From Hofstenia miamia (lineage: Eukaryota; Xenacoelomorpha; Acoela; Hofsteniidae): a stretch of 64,000 bases of DNA. The notes beneath the pieces were generated by a model, which made no database searches, was not told where the DNA came from, and saw nothing but the letters and a program-made list of their open reading frames with translations. The stretch's first letter is position 1. Each line of letters opens with the position of its first letter. The stretch spans positions 938,099 to 1,002,098 of the forward strand of contig CABFPE010000229.1 in NCBI GenBank assembly GCA_900660155.1. The letters run 5' to 3'. Below are positions 48,701 through 56,671 of the stretch, one piece after another. The position numbers and the translations under genes are program-made.

Positions 48701-51700
48701 GAGACACATAAGAGCTGATTGGGAGGTTTTGGAGTTTTCAGAAGTGAAACGTCTGATGATATCCAAAACAGTACTTCGAGGTCGCTCTACAAGTCGGGGT
48801 ATATTACGTTGACTCATCCCTTAAAAATGTTTGGAGATAATCAACTCGCGGATGGCAAGAGGTACGTAATAGCATCATATATGGCGAAGAAAGACTGTTA
48901 TTAGACATTTTCAATATAAATAGACTGAAAAAAGCTCAATCAATGAAATTTTTTTACAGATTCTCTGATTTGGTCTGAAGTGGCCGAATACATTTTTCCA
49001 AGAAAACATTAGCTAACTACAAGAATTGTAGCATTTCTGCAACCCGAAATATAATTAAAAAATAACTATGACATTCTTCGCGGTAATTTCTTAGAAATAT
49101 TTATGACAAAGCATGGGTGGCCGAATTCTTTTTTCCAGTACTGTATATGTGATAGTGTATCTAATAGAAACTGGAAAGAATTGAGTGAAATTCGAAATGT
49201 TATTTTATCAAGCAACAATATTCCCAATCAGTTTGTTATTGCCTTAAAAAGTTGGATCAGTTACTGCACTCTAAGAAAAAATGCTGAATTTAATAAAGTA
49301 AAATTCATTGTTTTCACAAAAAAGAATGTCCACTCATTAAAACGAATAGTTCCTAATTTCCCTATCAATTTACAAATTGTTATCAAAAAATCATGTATTT
49401 ATTTAAGGAAAGCATACGCAACCTACGCGTTACAAAACTGAATCGATAACTTAGTCGTTTACTGAATACTGTTAATAGAACAATCGTCAATAATTTTAAA
49501 ATACATGTATAATTTTACTACAATATTACGCCATTAATAAATAACTGTCTTTATATGGTTTTTACGAAGCAAATATTAGTATTCATATTTTAATAATTCG
49601 CGGATTCTTAGAATTCGTTGAAGGGCAAATAACAGAACGTCAAGAAAAGAATCGTTATTGTATTGTACAATATGTTATACATTCATCAAAAATTATGTTC
49701 AAATTTACGCACTAATCTTTATTAAATTAAATTTAGATCGTACTAAATTTTAAATAAAATAAATCACAATCAATACAAATCTCCAGTTTTATCAAACAGG
49801 TTGAAAACCATTCTACGAAGGACCTAGGGCAATTAATAAGCAACGGAAAAAATAGACAAAAATTCAACAATACGTCGGATGCATAATAACGCCAGGTTAC
49901 ATGCAAATGTACCTAAATAAGTATTTAAAAAAGAAAAAATAGATTTTGAGAAAATCTCTCAAGCAAATGATGACAAAGTGTGAGTTCAGTGGAAAAATGC
50001 AACTTTCAAATTTATAAAACAATTTTTTCTAAAAACAGAATTTAATAAAGTCAAACAGCTGCTAAGCGTAAACAAGTGAATCAGAATCTGAATTCTATAA
50101 GGGGAGACACTAGTTAACAGATCAAATTAACAAATAAAACGTAACAAGGACAAAACGAGGTTAGTAACAAAACTAAGCGAAATGAAATGAAATGTAGGCG
50201 AAAGCGGTGAATTTGTGCAGCCAAAAATTTCCTGCAAAATGTCCAAAATTCTTAATATTAATATAAACAGTGCTTTAGAAAGTTCTTTTACGAGGACAAA
50301 TTGCCATGCAGGGGAGAGGTCCTACACCGCTTACACCTAGAAAAGACTAAAATACAACCTCCTGTTTTTCCTAAAATATAGGTAGCATAAAAAAGTAGAG
50401 TGGGAAATCAATTAACAAAATAAATTTCTATCATTAAATTCACAATAGAAATTCAGGAGCATTAGTCCAGTGTCGATAATATTGAAAAAACACGAGAAAT
50501 TAGGTTTAGGTAACAAATTGCAACACTTACGTTACCAAGTGTTAGTTGCTTTGTCACAGACGACATGCAGTCATTTGTATAAAAAATAACGTTAATAACA
50601 GATTTACTAGTCGAAAGCATTCGCGATTGAACAAAAACAATTTGGAGTAATTTTATCAGAAATATATCTGTATAGTTATTTGCTATGCACCTATTTAACT
50701 TTTAAACCAAATTATATTTAATTGACAACTTTTTATGCTTATTGGTTTCAAAACCTGTATTTCAATAAAACAACCCATTCTAAAGTTAATAAATATACTA
50801 GATGCTTAGCAAAAATAATGATCGAGGCTTTCACAGGTTAGCAAAATGATTGATGAAATTATAAAGTTCGGAGATTTAAAATGATTTCAACTCACAGTCT
50901 AACAAAGAGTGACTAAAACAATTTATTATATTTAGCGAATTCCACTAGGAATAAAATTTATCGACTTCAGAAATATAGTATTGAAAGCGAAAAACATGCA
51001 ATGAAGGTACACAGAATGCTAAATATTAAAAAGGTAGAGATTTGTGATACAACTACACCAAATATCTTAGATTGATGTTAAATGGGCGTGAAGAGAGTTG
51101 ACAAAAACCGTAAATCACAAAGCACTGAATCATGAAAACAGACTTTTGCTCGTAAAAACTTAAAACACAAACTTTACAGGAAAGTCAACGATACCATTGT
51201 GGAGTTCTGTGGCAGGTTGAAGACGTTCAGGTACCTCCGCAATTTGTTCAGGAAAAAGCACGCTATTTAATCTTGAGGGTGTCTGCTCACCGACCAACTC
51301 CATCTTCCGCAAACGTCTGCAGAATATAGATGCAGCCTCCGGCTCTAAAGCTATCAACAGTTGATTAGGATTATCTTCCGTTCCCAATCCAGCCTAAATT
51401 TAGTATACTGAATGATTCTAAATAAAAAATCAAGAGAATTTGAACGCAATAAACTATCATTGAATAAAGTTTTAAACAATGACTTATATCATTTATTTAG
51501 TTTCATAAAAGGAATAATTTTTTAAAACCATTTCAGAATAAGATACTAACTTCATAAGCGGCTTCGCGCATAAATTGTTTGGCAGATTCCTTCCAAATTG
51601 CTGGAACGGTGATAACCCATCTGATGTCCTCATTCACGATGCATTTTGTGGATGATTGATCGTTGAGTTCCTCCAATGCGTGCTCCTTGAAAAAACGCAG

Positions 51701-54700
51701 GGCCAATGAAAAAACTTTAAGGGCGTTGACTTCGCGACCGCTAACTGATTTAATCATTGTAGATTTGCATATGTCCTAAATGGGGAAACCATTACTAAGT
51801 AGCAATTCATAATGTTTAAGAAATCCCTATGCAAATATTTGAATCTTTTGATTACTCATTTTAAACAGAATATATTTAGTGTGTGGTATTAAACTGAAAA
51901 TCAATGATAATCATTAAAAACAGATTTCCCGAGGAATTTGGTTTGCAACGACTATTTATGACCTCAAATCTCAATTCAACGGTAAATGTACAAAGCTTTG
52001 GAAAACACAGCAAATAATCCTTCACAATAATAAATGCGGTGATGGAGTTGTTCATAAAGCACTCATATGCTCATGCGCATATTAATAAAGTTCGATTTAA
52101 ACAAAAATGCCTTAATTTATAAACAATTGCATAACATAAATATCACGTTATCAAAGAGCAAATAATCTAATATAATATGAAATGACGAGAAATTATCTTC
52201 GTATTTGATAGATTAATAATCATAATACTTTAATAATAATATACTTGCAACTGGTAATTTTTATGTGAACGGCCATAAAAATGCAATTGAAAAGCTGCAA
52301 CATGCACATGATATTCGAGTTTGTGAAATTGGAGAGCTATTTGCATTTTCAAAAAGCTTAAAAGCGTCTATGATTTCATGCCTTATAATAGAGCACTCAA
52401 TCATTGCCTTGAAAAAAATTTTGAAGGGAGGGGTACACTTAAAAATGAAATGTCAACACAAGACAGAAACGCATTTTGGTTAAAATATTTGCTATAACTA
52501 CAAAGTTCATAAAAATATCAAGCGTCTACAAAAGACAATTCAATTAGATATATATACAATCTTGAAAATGAAATGAGAGTTCAACACACAAGTAATAATA
52601 ACGATGTTAATAAAAATCAAACACCGAGAAACATCAAATGCTGCAGATATCATATATAAAAAGTGCGTAGGAAATTTCAATACAGTTAATAAAAGCAGTA
52701 AATCAGTAGTAGTAATCAGGGAGAACATTAATTGCATTGCCGGTCAATGGTCTAAGTGCGTACAAGTCTTCCAACTTCATGTTAATTTGCCTTCACTCTA
52801 GTCTCCGATTGGGAAGAAGTAAAAATAGAATTTATGTAGAAATCCTTGTCAAAGGTACCAAGTGGAAAATACAAAAAACACCCGTTTTACAAAAACAAAG
52901 TAAATAAAAACAAAACGAATAGCAGACCAAAACATGAACTTTCAAATCATGTGGCTTCTGAGGAAGTAGTTTGCCTGTACATTAATGAAAATCCCTATCA
53001 ACAATTTCAGTGGAAAATTTATGTTTTCAAGAAATACAGAGTCAATGACGTAATAACTTATGAAGTAAATTTAGCAACAATATTCTCTACACCCCAACAG
53101 ATAATAAAAAGATTGACAAATTGTTTCAACTTCAGAATAGACATTTGTTGTATGACCATTAAAGTCAAAATGAATTCGCAAGTACTGTGAACAATTCAGA
53201 AATGTGTGATGTCATGTTTGATTCATTTAACTGTTTCATTTTTTTCTAGGAATTCCTTCAATGGTCCAAACATGACAAATCGAGGAAGCCGAATCTGATC
53301 TATGCAGAGCAGCGACGGATCTAGGAACTTTCAAATAGTTGTGCAAGCTTGGTGTAATTTTCACTTTTAAAATAAATTTTAAAACTGACTTAAAATCAAA
53401 GGGATAAAAAATTAGAGTATAAAATATCTTTACTAAATGATTATTACTAGAGAGTGGCATCGGGTACTTGAATAAATCTGACAGGATTTTCGGATTTTGG
53501 GTTGGATTCGAGTATCAAACTGTCGCGTCGAGTCTGAGTACTGAGCGGAAAATGTCAACAAAGCTTAAATAGATTGATAAAAAGTTACTGATGCTAATTA
53601 CTCCGCTTTGGGTAGTGAACAGTCTGATAGGGTCTATTTCGGGTCCACGTGAAACTTATATTGTCACTCTCTTATTAGCACAAAGTATTTTCTCTTCGAT
53701 GCATGTTGTCAGGCCGTGGAGTAAGAAGGCTTAGACATATAATTAACAATAATAGCGTGAGGATTCATGTATTGTTTCGCAAAGGGATGGGGGAGATCTT
53801 TGTCTCTGTATTACTGCGGACTGTATGGTAATGTTGCAGTTTCCATTATCAATTTCATGCTTTAAGAATATAACGTTAATTATACAAATTAGATCACAGA
53901 AGATAAAAACAAATAAAATTACTGTCACGGGAATAGTTAGTTCACAACTATATATATCTTTATATAAAGTCGCAGTAAATATTTTGTGGACAAAGGTAAA
54001 TTAGTGAACAGTGGAAAAATATGAGAATTTATTTACTTAATGAAAAAGGGGACAAACTTACTAGATAAAAAATTTAAAACTCATTATTAACATTTACTAC
54101 CTGAAAGAGATAACTATCGAAAAAAGTGGTCTGTGCAGGATCCAAAAACAATGATGTAAACACAGCTTATTAAGTACACGTTGAGGGGCCAAAATTTTCA
54201 CAATCAAACTATTTACCACGTGACATACATACCTCAATAATCGCAAGACACGTAAAGTGTAAATACTCTGCCCAATATAACTTTCCAACAGATCAATTAT
54301 AAATTATGGGTCTTCGAAAGAATATACCTTGAAAAATTTCTTGTCGCGCACGTATGAAGTTGTAGTTATTGACAAAATATTTCAGTATCGCAGTGTAAAC
54401 AAAAAATGACTAACTTTTTTTCTCATGAGCTTAATGAATAAATGTATATGTTATTAAACGAATAAATTGAAAGATGAAAGACATATTAATATAGAAGCAA
54501 TTGCTAAATAACTGTCCACATTGACTCGACAGCAAAATTAGGGAACAATGTAACTACTAAATTAAATTCCTTCAAATTCTAATAAAATCAACTACGCGTA
54601 AGAGGCACAGAAAAAATTAAACGGCCATACCAAAAATTAACCTCTGCAAGCATATGTTCTAAATACACTCTTAGAAACATTCTTCTAGTATGAATAAAAT

Positions 54701-56665
54701 GATATGCTGTTGGCATATTTCTTATAGCAGGAACATATCACTAACTGCTAAAACATTTCCTGTTCACTAAACTTTCCACTGTTCACAAATATCATTAAAG
54801 CTATTGTATATAAATATACGAAATATATTATGAGGGGCTGTTAGCATCAAAGTTCTTTTGTGCTCTATTAACAAATTAGCTAAAATCACAGTGCCTTGTA
54901 GCACGCAATCAATAACTAGCAATTTTGAAAACTAAACCATAAGCGGCCAACTATCAAATGTAGAGAACTAATGAACTGAATTAAAGTGGTTAACAGTTGA
55001 CAGATACTCAAATGAAGTTTGAAATTGCCAATAACTAAGAAAGCAAAATACTATTAAAATGCAAAGTACTAAACACTCCTAAAGTCAAAGAAATTACAAA
55101 TAACAGTAAATACAGATAATTAGAAGTTTTGCCATTTCAGTAGATGAAATCATTAGCATTGGCTAGAGGTTAATGAATTGTCAATTTATAAGAGAAAATA
55201 CTGAAATATCTATCATTGTCATCTGTGCAAAATTCGATAGCTGAAATTTTATGGAAGATTACACTAGTTTCGATTAAAAGAAACCTTGAGAAGATGAGAT
55301 TATCCAGTATGATCTGGGAAAGCCACTAAAAATCACATCTGAACCTAGAAATGGGCAGTAAATATGTATGATTGTGGCGAAAATGTTTTCTACTGTTCTT
55401 TATTGAAAAAACACAATTGTTATGAAATTAGAGAATGAAACTTGAATAACTAGACAATCGTATTGAATCTTTGCGAGAGCATATATATATCAACAAAATT
55501 CAAATTTTAGAATTTAAACAAAAAATGAAGAAAACTAATAAAATAGTTGATTTATGGCACTATTGTTGCAATTCATCAAATGTATAATACATACGGTGTT
55601 AAAGTTGATGCAGAGAAGTTACATACGAGAAAAGATAAAAACACCTTTTCGTATCGTATATAAGTTTTAACTTGGTAGACCACAGTTTAAAAATAAACTT
55701 TTACAAACACCGATTGCGCGCTACAAGACAAATGTGAAAAGAAACAAACGCTAGCATGCAAATTTTACCTTTTTTCTACCAGATTGCTACAACAAAGGTT
55801 GAATCAGCAATTAATGCATTGGATTCAATAAAATTAGTTAAACGCTAAACTCTAATTTACCTGGGAATCGTAGAGTGACATTTTGAACTTGTCAAAATAA
55901 AACCATTTTTTGGCTTCTTGTGCTTCTAGGTCGTGATAATGATCTCGAGCACTGTATCCAAAAGAGTGAAAACTGCCAGATGGATCCAGAAGTAACGCAG
56001 TAGGAATTTTTTGATTTATCACACCAGGATCACCTCCGTCCCAACGGCGCATTACATGGATGTTTGATGGATCACGTGTGAAACAGAATGCATATCTAAT
56101 AAAATTAAGCCATTTTCGAAAATGAGTTAAATTATAAAAAAATTGTTGGAGTAGAATAGTAGACATGCAGATCATGGTAAACATACATGATTATCTTTAT
56201 AAAGAGATTATATTGCTAGTGACAAATATGCAATATATATTGGGTTATAGACACGATTGAAAATCAACTTCTTGTTTCTAAACTTTTAGTTGGATAAATA
56301 AGCATAAGTAACGTAAATGGAGAAAATTAAAGATTAGTCAGTACTGTTACAAAATAAATTGCTAGAACTTCATGATTGCATAATAGTTTTGAACGTGGAA
56401 AAAAATCTTACCCACTAAAAGCAGTACCAAAATCAATGGCTACAACAACCATAAACTTTCTAGTGGTTTCATCAACATTGACGATTGGCGGTGGAACTGG
56501 CGCTGCTAACTCTTCGGGACCAGAAGGCGTGTAAGGAGCGATCTGCGGAGATATCGTTGATGATGGCGTAACTGGAGGTGAGGGACTCAACCGTTTACTG
56601 TCCGGAGTAGATAATGGTGGCTTATGATTTAACGTGGGACTGGTAGAAATCTGTAATTCTTCCAT
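19532..56665 (-). CDS. HSPA12A: Heat shock 70 kDa protein 12-like (HSPA12 family), whole gene, 11 coding exons
   Basis: Eleven minus-strand segments join in frame, 2094 nt in total: 697 codons and a TGA stop. That is close to the roughly 675-690 residues usual for HSPA12A/B. Segments: 56665-56412, 56095-55861, 51775-51551, 51393-51195, 41260-41156, 31711-31623, 29190-28992, 26936-26794, 26746-26486, 25700-25456 and 19670-19532. Residues 1-65 are a Ser/Pro-rich disordered leader. The ATPase domain follows with phosphate-1 IDFGTAFSG (D78-T81), phosphate-2 [13 protein letters not shown] (D312-T317), and the adenosine motif FLVGGFAES (494-502) followed by [14 protein letters not shown]12 proteins are divergent cytosolic HSP70-like ATPases lacking a typical substrate-binding domain. 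Introns range from 47 bp to 9.9 kb. The A or B paralogue cannot be decided. Upstream, the frame is open to an acceptor at 56672-56673, so a further 5' exon may exist. Confidence 0.9.
19671..25455. other. Intron 10 of the HSPA12 gene
   Basis: The 5.8 kb of AT-rich intron includes (AT)n tracts at 20950-20975 and 22100-22119. Short open frames (for example 21902-21699 minus and 24499-24756 plus) have no recognisable domains. Near 24125-24280 there is an imperfect tandem duplication of about 100 bp, in which TTTTCTAAAGTAA.TGTAATAAATAA and GAATGAGAACATTT recur. No exon or mobile element is recognised. Confidence 0.4.
25456..25700 (-). CDS. HSPA12A: HSPA12-like coding exon 10
   Basis: It encodes 81 codons plus two bases: [60 protein letters not shown] and [12 protein letters not shown]. 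This is the C-terminal beta-rich segment typical of HSPA12. Its acceptor is ATATTTAG and its donor AG|GTATGA. Confidence 0.9.
26006..26423. mobile_element. hAT-like MITE with perfect 8-bp target duplication
   Basis: Both flanks carry GTTCAAAC (25998-26005 and 26424-26431). The ends are inverted repeats: CAGAGGTTCCGAAAAATT on the left, and CAGGGATTCAGAAAAATT as the reverse of the right end. The 418-bp interior is rich in CAATTAATT motifs and non-coding. It lies in intron 9 of the HSPA12 gene, 62 bp from exon 9. The exact duplication suggests a fairly recent insertion. Confidence 0.85.
26486..26746 (-). CDS. HSPA12A: HSPA12-like coding exon 9 (adenosine motif)
   Basis: It encodes 87 codons, phase 0 to phase 0. 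It contains [20 protein letters not shown] (adenosine-binding motif), then [20 protein letters not shown] (the connect 2-like region) and [20 protein letters not shown]. These are the most diagnostic HSPA12 signatures in the gene. The donor is AAG|GTTAAA and the acceptor CTTTCAG. Confidence 0.92.
26747..26793 (-). other. 47-bp intron 8 of the HSPA12 gene
   Basis: A very short intron, read on the minus strand as GTGAGAATTT...CGCTTTCAG, separates exons 8 and 9. The flanking exons join in phase 0 and the homology is continuous. It is far shorter than the neighbouring introns. Confidence 0.8.
26794..26936 (-). CDS. HSPA12A: HSPA12-like coding exon 8
   Basis: It encodes 47 codons after completing a split glycine: [20 protein letters not shown], then [11 protein letters not shown]. 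This corresponds to the MSPDAMNALFKPTxxxI region of HSPA12. The acceptor is TTTTCGCAG and the donor AAG|GTGAGA. Confidence 0.88.
26937..28991. other. Intron 7 of the HSPA12 gene
   Basis: About 2 kb with no exon. A candidate MITE at 27612-28145 is listed separately. The remainder is AT-rich with nothing recognised. Confidence 0.4.
27612..28145. repeat. Candidate MITE with ATGGATC-rich ends
   Basis: The left edge reads GTCTATGGATCTGGATCTGG. The reverse of the right edge starts GTCCATGGATCGATTTTTTT and continues into GGATCCAGATC. Multiple ATGGATC and GATCCAT motifs occur at both ends and none in the middle. No clean target duplication is visible, so the element boundaries are approximate. Confidence 0.4.
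28992..29190 (-). CDS. HSPA12A: HSPA12-like coding exon 7
   Basis: It encodes 66 codons plus one base: [40 protein letters not shown] and [16 protein letters not shown]. This matches the KRPAAWVDLMIxFExRKRxA segment of HSPA12. The acceptor is TTTATTTAG and the donor G|GTATTC. The split glycine is completed by exon 8. Confidence 0.9.
29191..31622. other. Intron 6 of the HSPA12 gene
   Basis: 2.4 kb of AT-rich intron. A hAT-like MITE at 30999-31245 is listed separately. Short open frames at 29577-29762 and 30700-30894 (both minus) have no recognised similarity. Confidence 0.4.
30999..31245. mobile_element. hAT-like MITE
   Basis: The left end reads CATAGGCGTAGCCAGGG and the reversed right end reads CAGTGGCGTCGCCAGAAA, forming imperfect inverted repeats. 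The adjacent 8-mers ATTCGCTG (30991-30998) and ATTCGTGG (31246-31253) agree at six of eight positions, a decayed 8-bp target duplication. The 247-bp interior has G and C runs and no coding capacity. It lies in intron 6 of the HSPA12 gene. Confidence 0.62.
31623..31711 (-). CDS. HSPA12A: HSPA12-like coding exon 6
   Basis: An 89-bp exon encodes [20 protein letters not shown] then [10 protein letters not shown], the GGPYGSxxVDxxFExLL block directly after the phosphate-2 region in this family. It enters in phase 1 and leaves in phase 0. The acceptor is AAATTTAG and the donor AAG|GTAAGC. Confidence 0.9.
32460..33415 (+). pseudogene. Tc1-like transposase relic
   Basis: A plus-strand helix-turn-helix region near 32540-32700 (KKIQL, then a broken stretch) is followed by [20 protein letters not shown] near 32860. 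After that comes the open frame 32988-33326 with [40 protein letters not shown] and VKQEL. LLPxPGNSPDxxPIENLW is the third catalytic block of Tc1; its aspartate is present. Several frameshifts and stops break the gene. A right end like ACTACTGTACA is seen near 33402; no matching left end is found. Confidence 0.78.
33885..34866 (-). mobile_element. Internally deleted mariner
   Basis: Inverted ends TGAGGGCTGTTCTGAAAGTT and (reversed right end) CGAGGGGTGTTTTGAAAGTT are flanked by TA on both sides (33883-33884, 34867-34868). At 982 bp it is shorter than a full mariner (about 1.3 kb). It retains the N-terminal DNA-binding domain and the extreme C-terminus but not the first two catalytic blocks. 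It is inserted in a retroelement relic. Confidence 0.85.
33966..34673 (-). pseudogene. Mariner transposase, catalytic middle deleted
   Basis: The open frame 34673-34269 encodes the paired helix-turn-helix: [20 protein letters not shown], then [30 protein letters not shown] and [20 protein letters not shown]. The sequence then jumps to the tail: [44 protein letters not shown]. The region that should carry the first two catalytic aspartates is missing. It keeps the potential to bind ends but cannot catalyse transposition. Confidence 0.8.
37475..37515. repeat. (AT)n microsatellite
   Basis: A tract of TA dinucleotides with two small interruptions, in intron 5 of the HSPA12 gene. Confidence 0.85.
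39430..39690 (+). pseudogene. Mariner-type transposase C-terminal fragment
   Basis: An open frame at 39466-39690 reads [20 protein letters not shown], then [20 protein letters not shown] and NSADYITL. The pattern FGxxKxxxxxxRFES...W...FQNxFxRxxxRxxxxADY matches the end of mariner-like transposases, where a helix-rich tail follows the third aspartate. It is isolated from any catalytic block and abuts an (AT)n tract, so it is a small relic. I have moderate confidence because only the tail is visible. Confidence 0.45.
39695..39730. repeat. (AT)n microsatellite ending at an N
   Basis: The AT dinucleotide tract runs into an ambiguous base at 39726, the left border of the duplicated exon segment. 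Tracts like this commonly break assemblies. Confidence 0.8.
39727..40389. repeat. Duplicated segment, copy 1, bounded by single Ns
   Basis: This 663-bp segment is nearly identical to 41079-41726. It starts right after the N at 39726 and stops right before the N at 40390. The only difference I see by eye is a 15-bp stretch (containing CCGAGCTTCA, near 40287) that is absent from copy 2, lost between two GCCT repeats. The arrangement suggests a small allelic contig placed between two gaps rather than a real tandem duplication. Confidence 0.85.
39804..39908 (-). CDS. HSPA12A: Extra copy of HSPA12-like coding exon 5 (probable assembly duplicate)
   Basis: This 105-bp exon is identical in sequence and splice sites to 41156-41260. 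It encodes [20 protein letters not shown], then [15 protein letters not shown]. It lies within the N-bounded copy. Because 105 is divisible by three and both boundaries are phase 1, including both copies would keep the frame, so a real duplicated exon cannot be excluded by frame alone. I leave it out of the 697-codon model. Confidence 0.55.
41079..41726. repeat. Duplicated segment, copy 2, in continuous sequence
   Basis: This is the 648-bp partner of 39727-40389, embedded in unambiguous sequence on both sides. It contains exon 5 of the HSPA12 gene with its flanking intron. It is more likely than copy 1 to be in its true position. Confidence 0.85.
41156..41260 (-). CDS. HSPA12A: HSPA12-like coding exon 5 (phosphate-2 motif)
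   Basis: It encodes the phosphate-2 loop [20 protein letters not shown] and continues [11 protein letters not shown], which aligns with [15 protein letters not shown]...LKELYKATG in HSPA12. It is entered and left in phase 1. The acceptor is TTTCGCCTAG and the donor G|GTATAC. Confidence 0.9.
42155..42826. repeat. Candidate hAT-like MITE with GAGTCGAG-rich ends
   Basis: The left end reads AGAGCCCTGCGAGTACTC and the reversed right end reads GGCCCTGTGAGTCGGG. Both subterminal regions carry repeated GACTCGA motifs. The ends match as imperfect inverted repeats, but no target duplication can be seen, so the exact limits are uncertain. Confidence 0.5.
45231..45676. repeat. Candidate MITE with AGATGAGYGCGGT ends
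   Basis: The left end reads TAGAGATGAGCGCGGTAC and the reversed right end reads TAGATGAGTGCGGTGCGG. Subterminal ACCGCA motifs recur on both sides of a non-coding interior. The inverted ends are clear, but no flanking duplication is recognised. Confidence 0.5.
47270..47380. repeat. Foldback repeat of about 110 bp
   Basis: The left arm has GGGGGTGCTTTACTGACG then ATTTTTGTCCGGATTTTTGT. The right arm is its near reverse complement: ACAAAAATCTGGACAAAAAT then CTTTAGTATAGCACCC. Only a short centre separates the arms, so it could form a long hairpin. It is probably a small foldback or MITE-type element. Confidence 0.7.
47619..49143 (-). mobile_element. Tc1-like transposon with IR/DR ends
   Basis: The outer ends read CAGTACTGGAAATATGTATT on the left and CAGTACTGGAAAAAAGAATT as the reverse of the right end. 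Both continue into CGACCA or CGGCCA, and both are flanked by TA (47617-47618, 49144-49145). A second pair of related sequences lies inside: TTGGAAAGATGTATTCGG near 47808 and, reversed, TTGGAAAAATGTATTCGG near 49000. Two copies at each end is the inverted-repeat/direct-repeat layout known from some Tc1 elements. The 1525-bp length is normal for Tc1. Confidence 0.88.
48050..48817 (-). pseudogene. Tc1-like transposase, frameshifted
   Basis: On the minus strand, 48817-48560 encodes the DNA-binding region ([20 protein letters not shown]). A segment near 48500 reads [17 protein letters not shown] (first catalytic block). One near 48230 reads [19 protein letters not shown], where the family has QQDGAPCH, so the second aspartate is tyrosine. 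A last piece reads [15 protein letters not shown]. Frames change several times. The terminal repeats are better preserved than the gene, so the ends might still be mobilised by a related enzyme. Confidence 0.8.
51195..51393 (-). CDS. HSPA12A: HSPA12-like coding exon 4
   Basis: It encodes [20 protein letters not shown], then [40 protein letters not shown] and [22 protein letters not shown] is a strong HSPA12 signature. Two donors are possible: G|GTATCG at 51194-51193 and CCT|GTAAAG at 51177-51176. Only the first leaves phase 1 and joins in frame to exon 5, giving ...[16 protein letters not shown] therefore end the exon at 51195 despite its weaker donor. Confidence 0.82.
51551..51775 (-). CDS. 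HSPA12A: HSPA12-like coding exon 3
   Basis: 75 codons, phase 0 at both ends. It reads [40 protein letters not shown] and [27 protein letters not shown]. The [17 protein letters not shown] and [23 protein letters not shown] blocks are highly conserved in HSPA12. The acceptor is CATTTAG and the donor GAA|GTTAGT. Confidence 0.93.
51776..55860. other. Intron 2 of the HSPA12 gene
   Basis: 4.1 kb of AT-rich intron. A plus-strand open frame at 52846-53190 (114 codons, lysine-rich) has no recognisable domain. A patch near 53306 (GCAGCGACGGATCTAGG) resembles a MITE end, but no partner is identified. No exon or RNA gene is seen. Confidence 0.4.
55861..56095 (-). CDS. HSPA12A: HSPA12-like coding exon 2
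   Basis: It completes a split glycine and encodes 78 codons: [60 protein letters not shown] and [18 protein letters not shown]. It follows IDFGTAFSG directly and matches HSPA12 throughout (GYAFxFTRDP, KxPTxLLLxPxGxFHSFGxxARDxYHDL). The acceptor is TTTTATTAG and the donor CAG|GTAAAT. Confidence 0.93.
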
Positions 56666-56671
56666 TGAAGG
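56412..56671 (-). CDS. HSPA12A: HSPA12-like first recognised coding exon (phosphate-1 motif)
   Basis: It starts at an acceptor TTCTTTTTAG (56672-56673). The first in-frame ATG is at 56665-56663, preceded only by codons for Pro-Ser. It encodes a Ser/Pro/Thr-rich, probably disordered leader ([20 protein letters not shown]) and then [16 protein letters not shown], the phosphate-1 loop. The donor is AGTGG|GTAAGA. The acceptor shows that at least one more exon lies upstream (untranslated, or a longer N-terminus), which I cannot locate. Confidence 0.88.

Larger units (their letters stand above)
41261..51194. other. Intron 4 of the HSPA12 gene
   Basis: The largest intron, 9.9 kb. It holds candidate MITEs at 42155-42826 and 45231-45676, a small foldback at 47270-47380 and a Tc1 transposon at 47619-49143. 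A locally GC-richer patch at 43195-43350 has CCAAT-like boxes. Otherwise it is AT-rich with short open frames of no recognised type. Confidence 0.45.

Noticed and set aside
51177..51195. Extension of HSPA12 exon 4 to the GTAAAG donor, with a missing exon before exon 5
   Set aside because: The alternative donor 17 bp upstream gives a direct in-frame join and an exact codon total, so no missing exon is needed.
52846..53190. 114-codon lysine-rich plus-strand frame
   Set aside because: It is antisense to the HSPA12 transcription unit, has no recognised domain, and its composition is typical of random AT-rich DNA.
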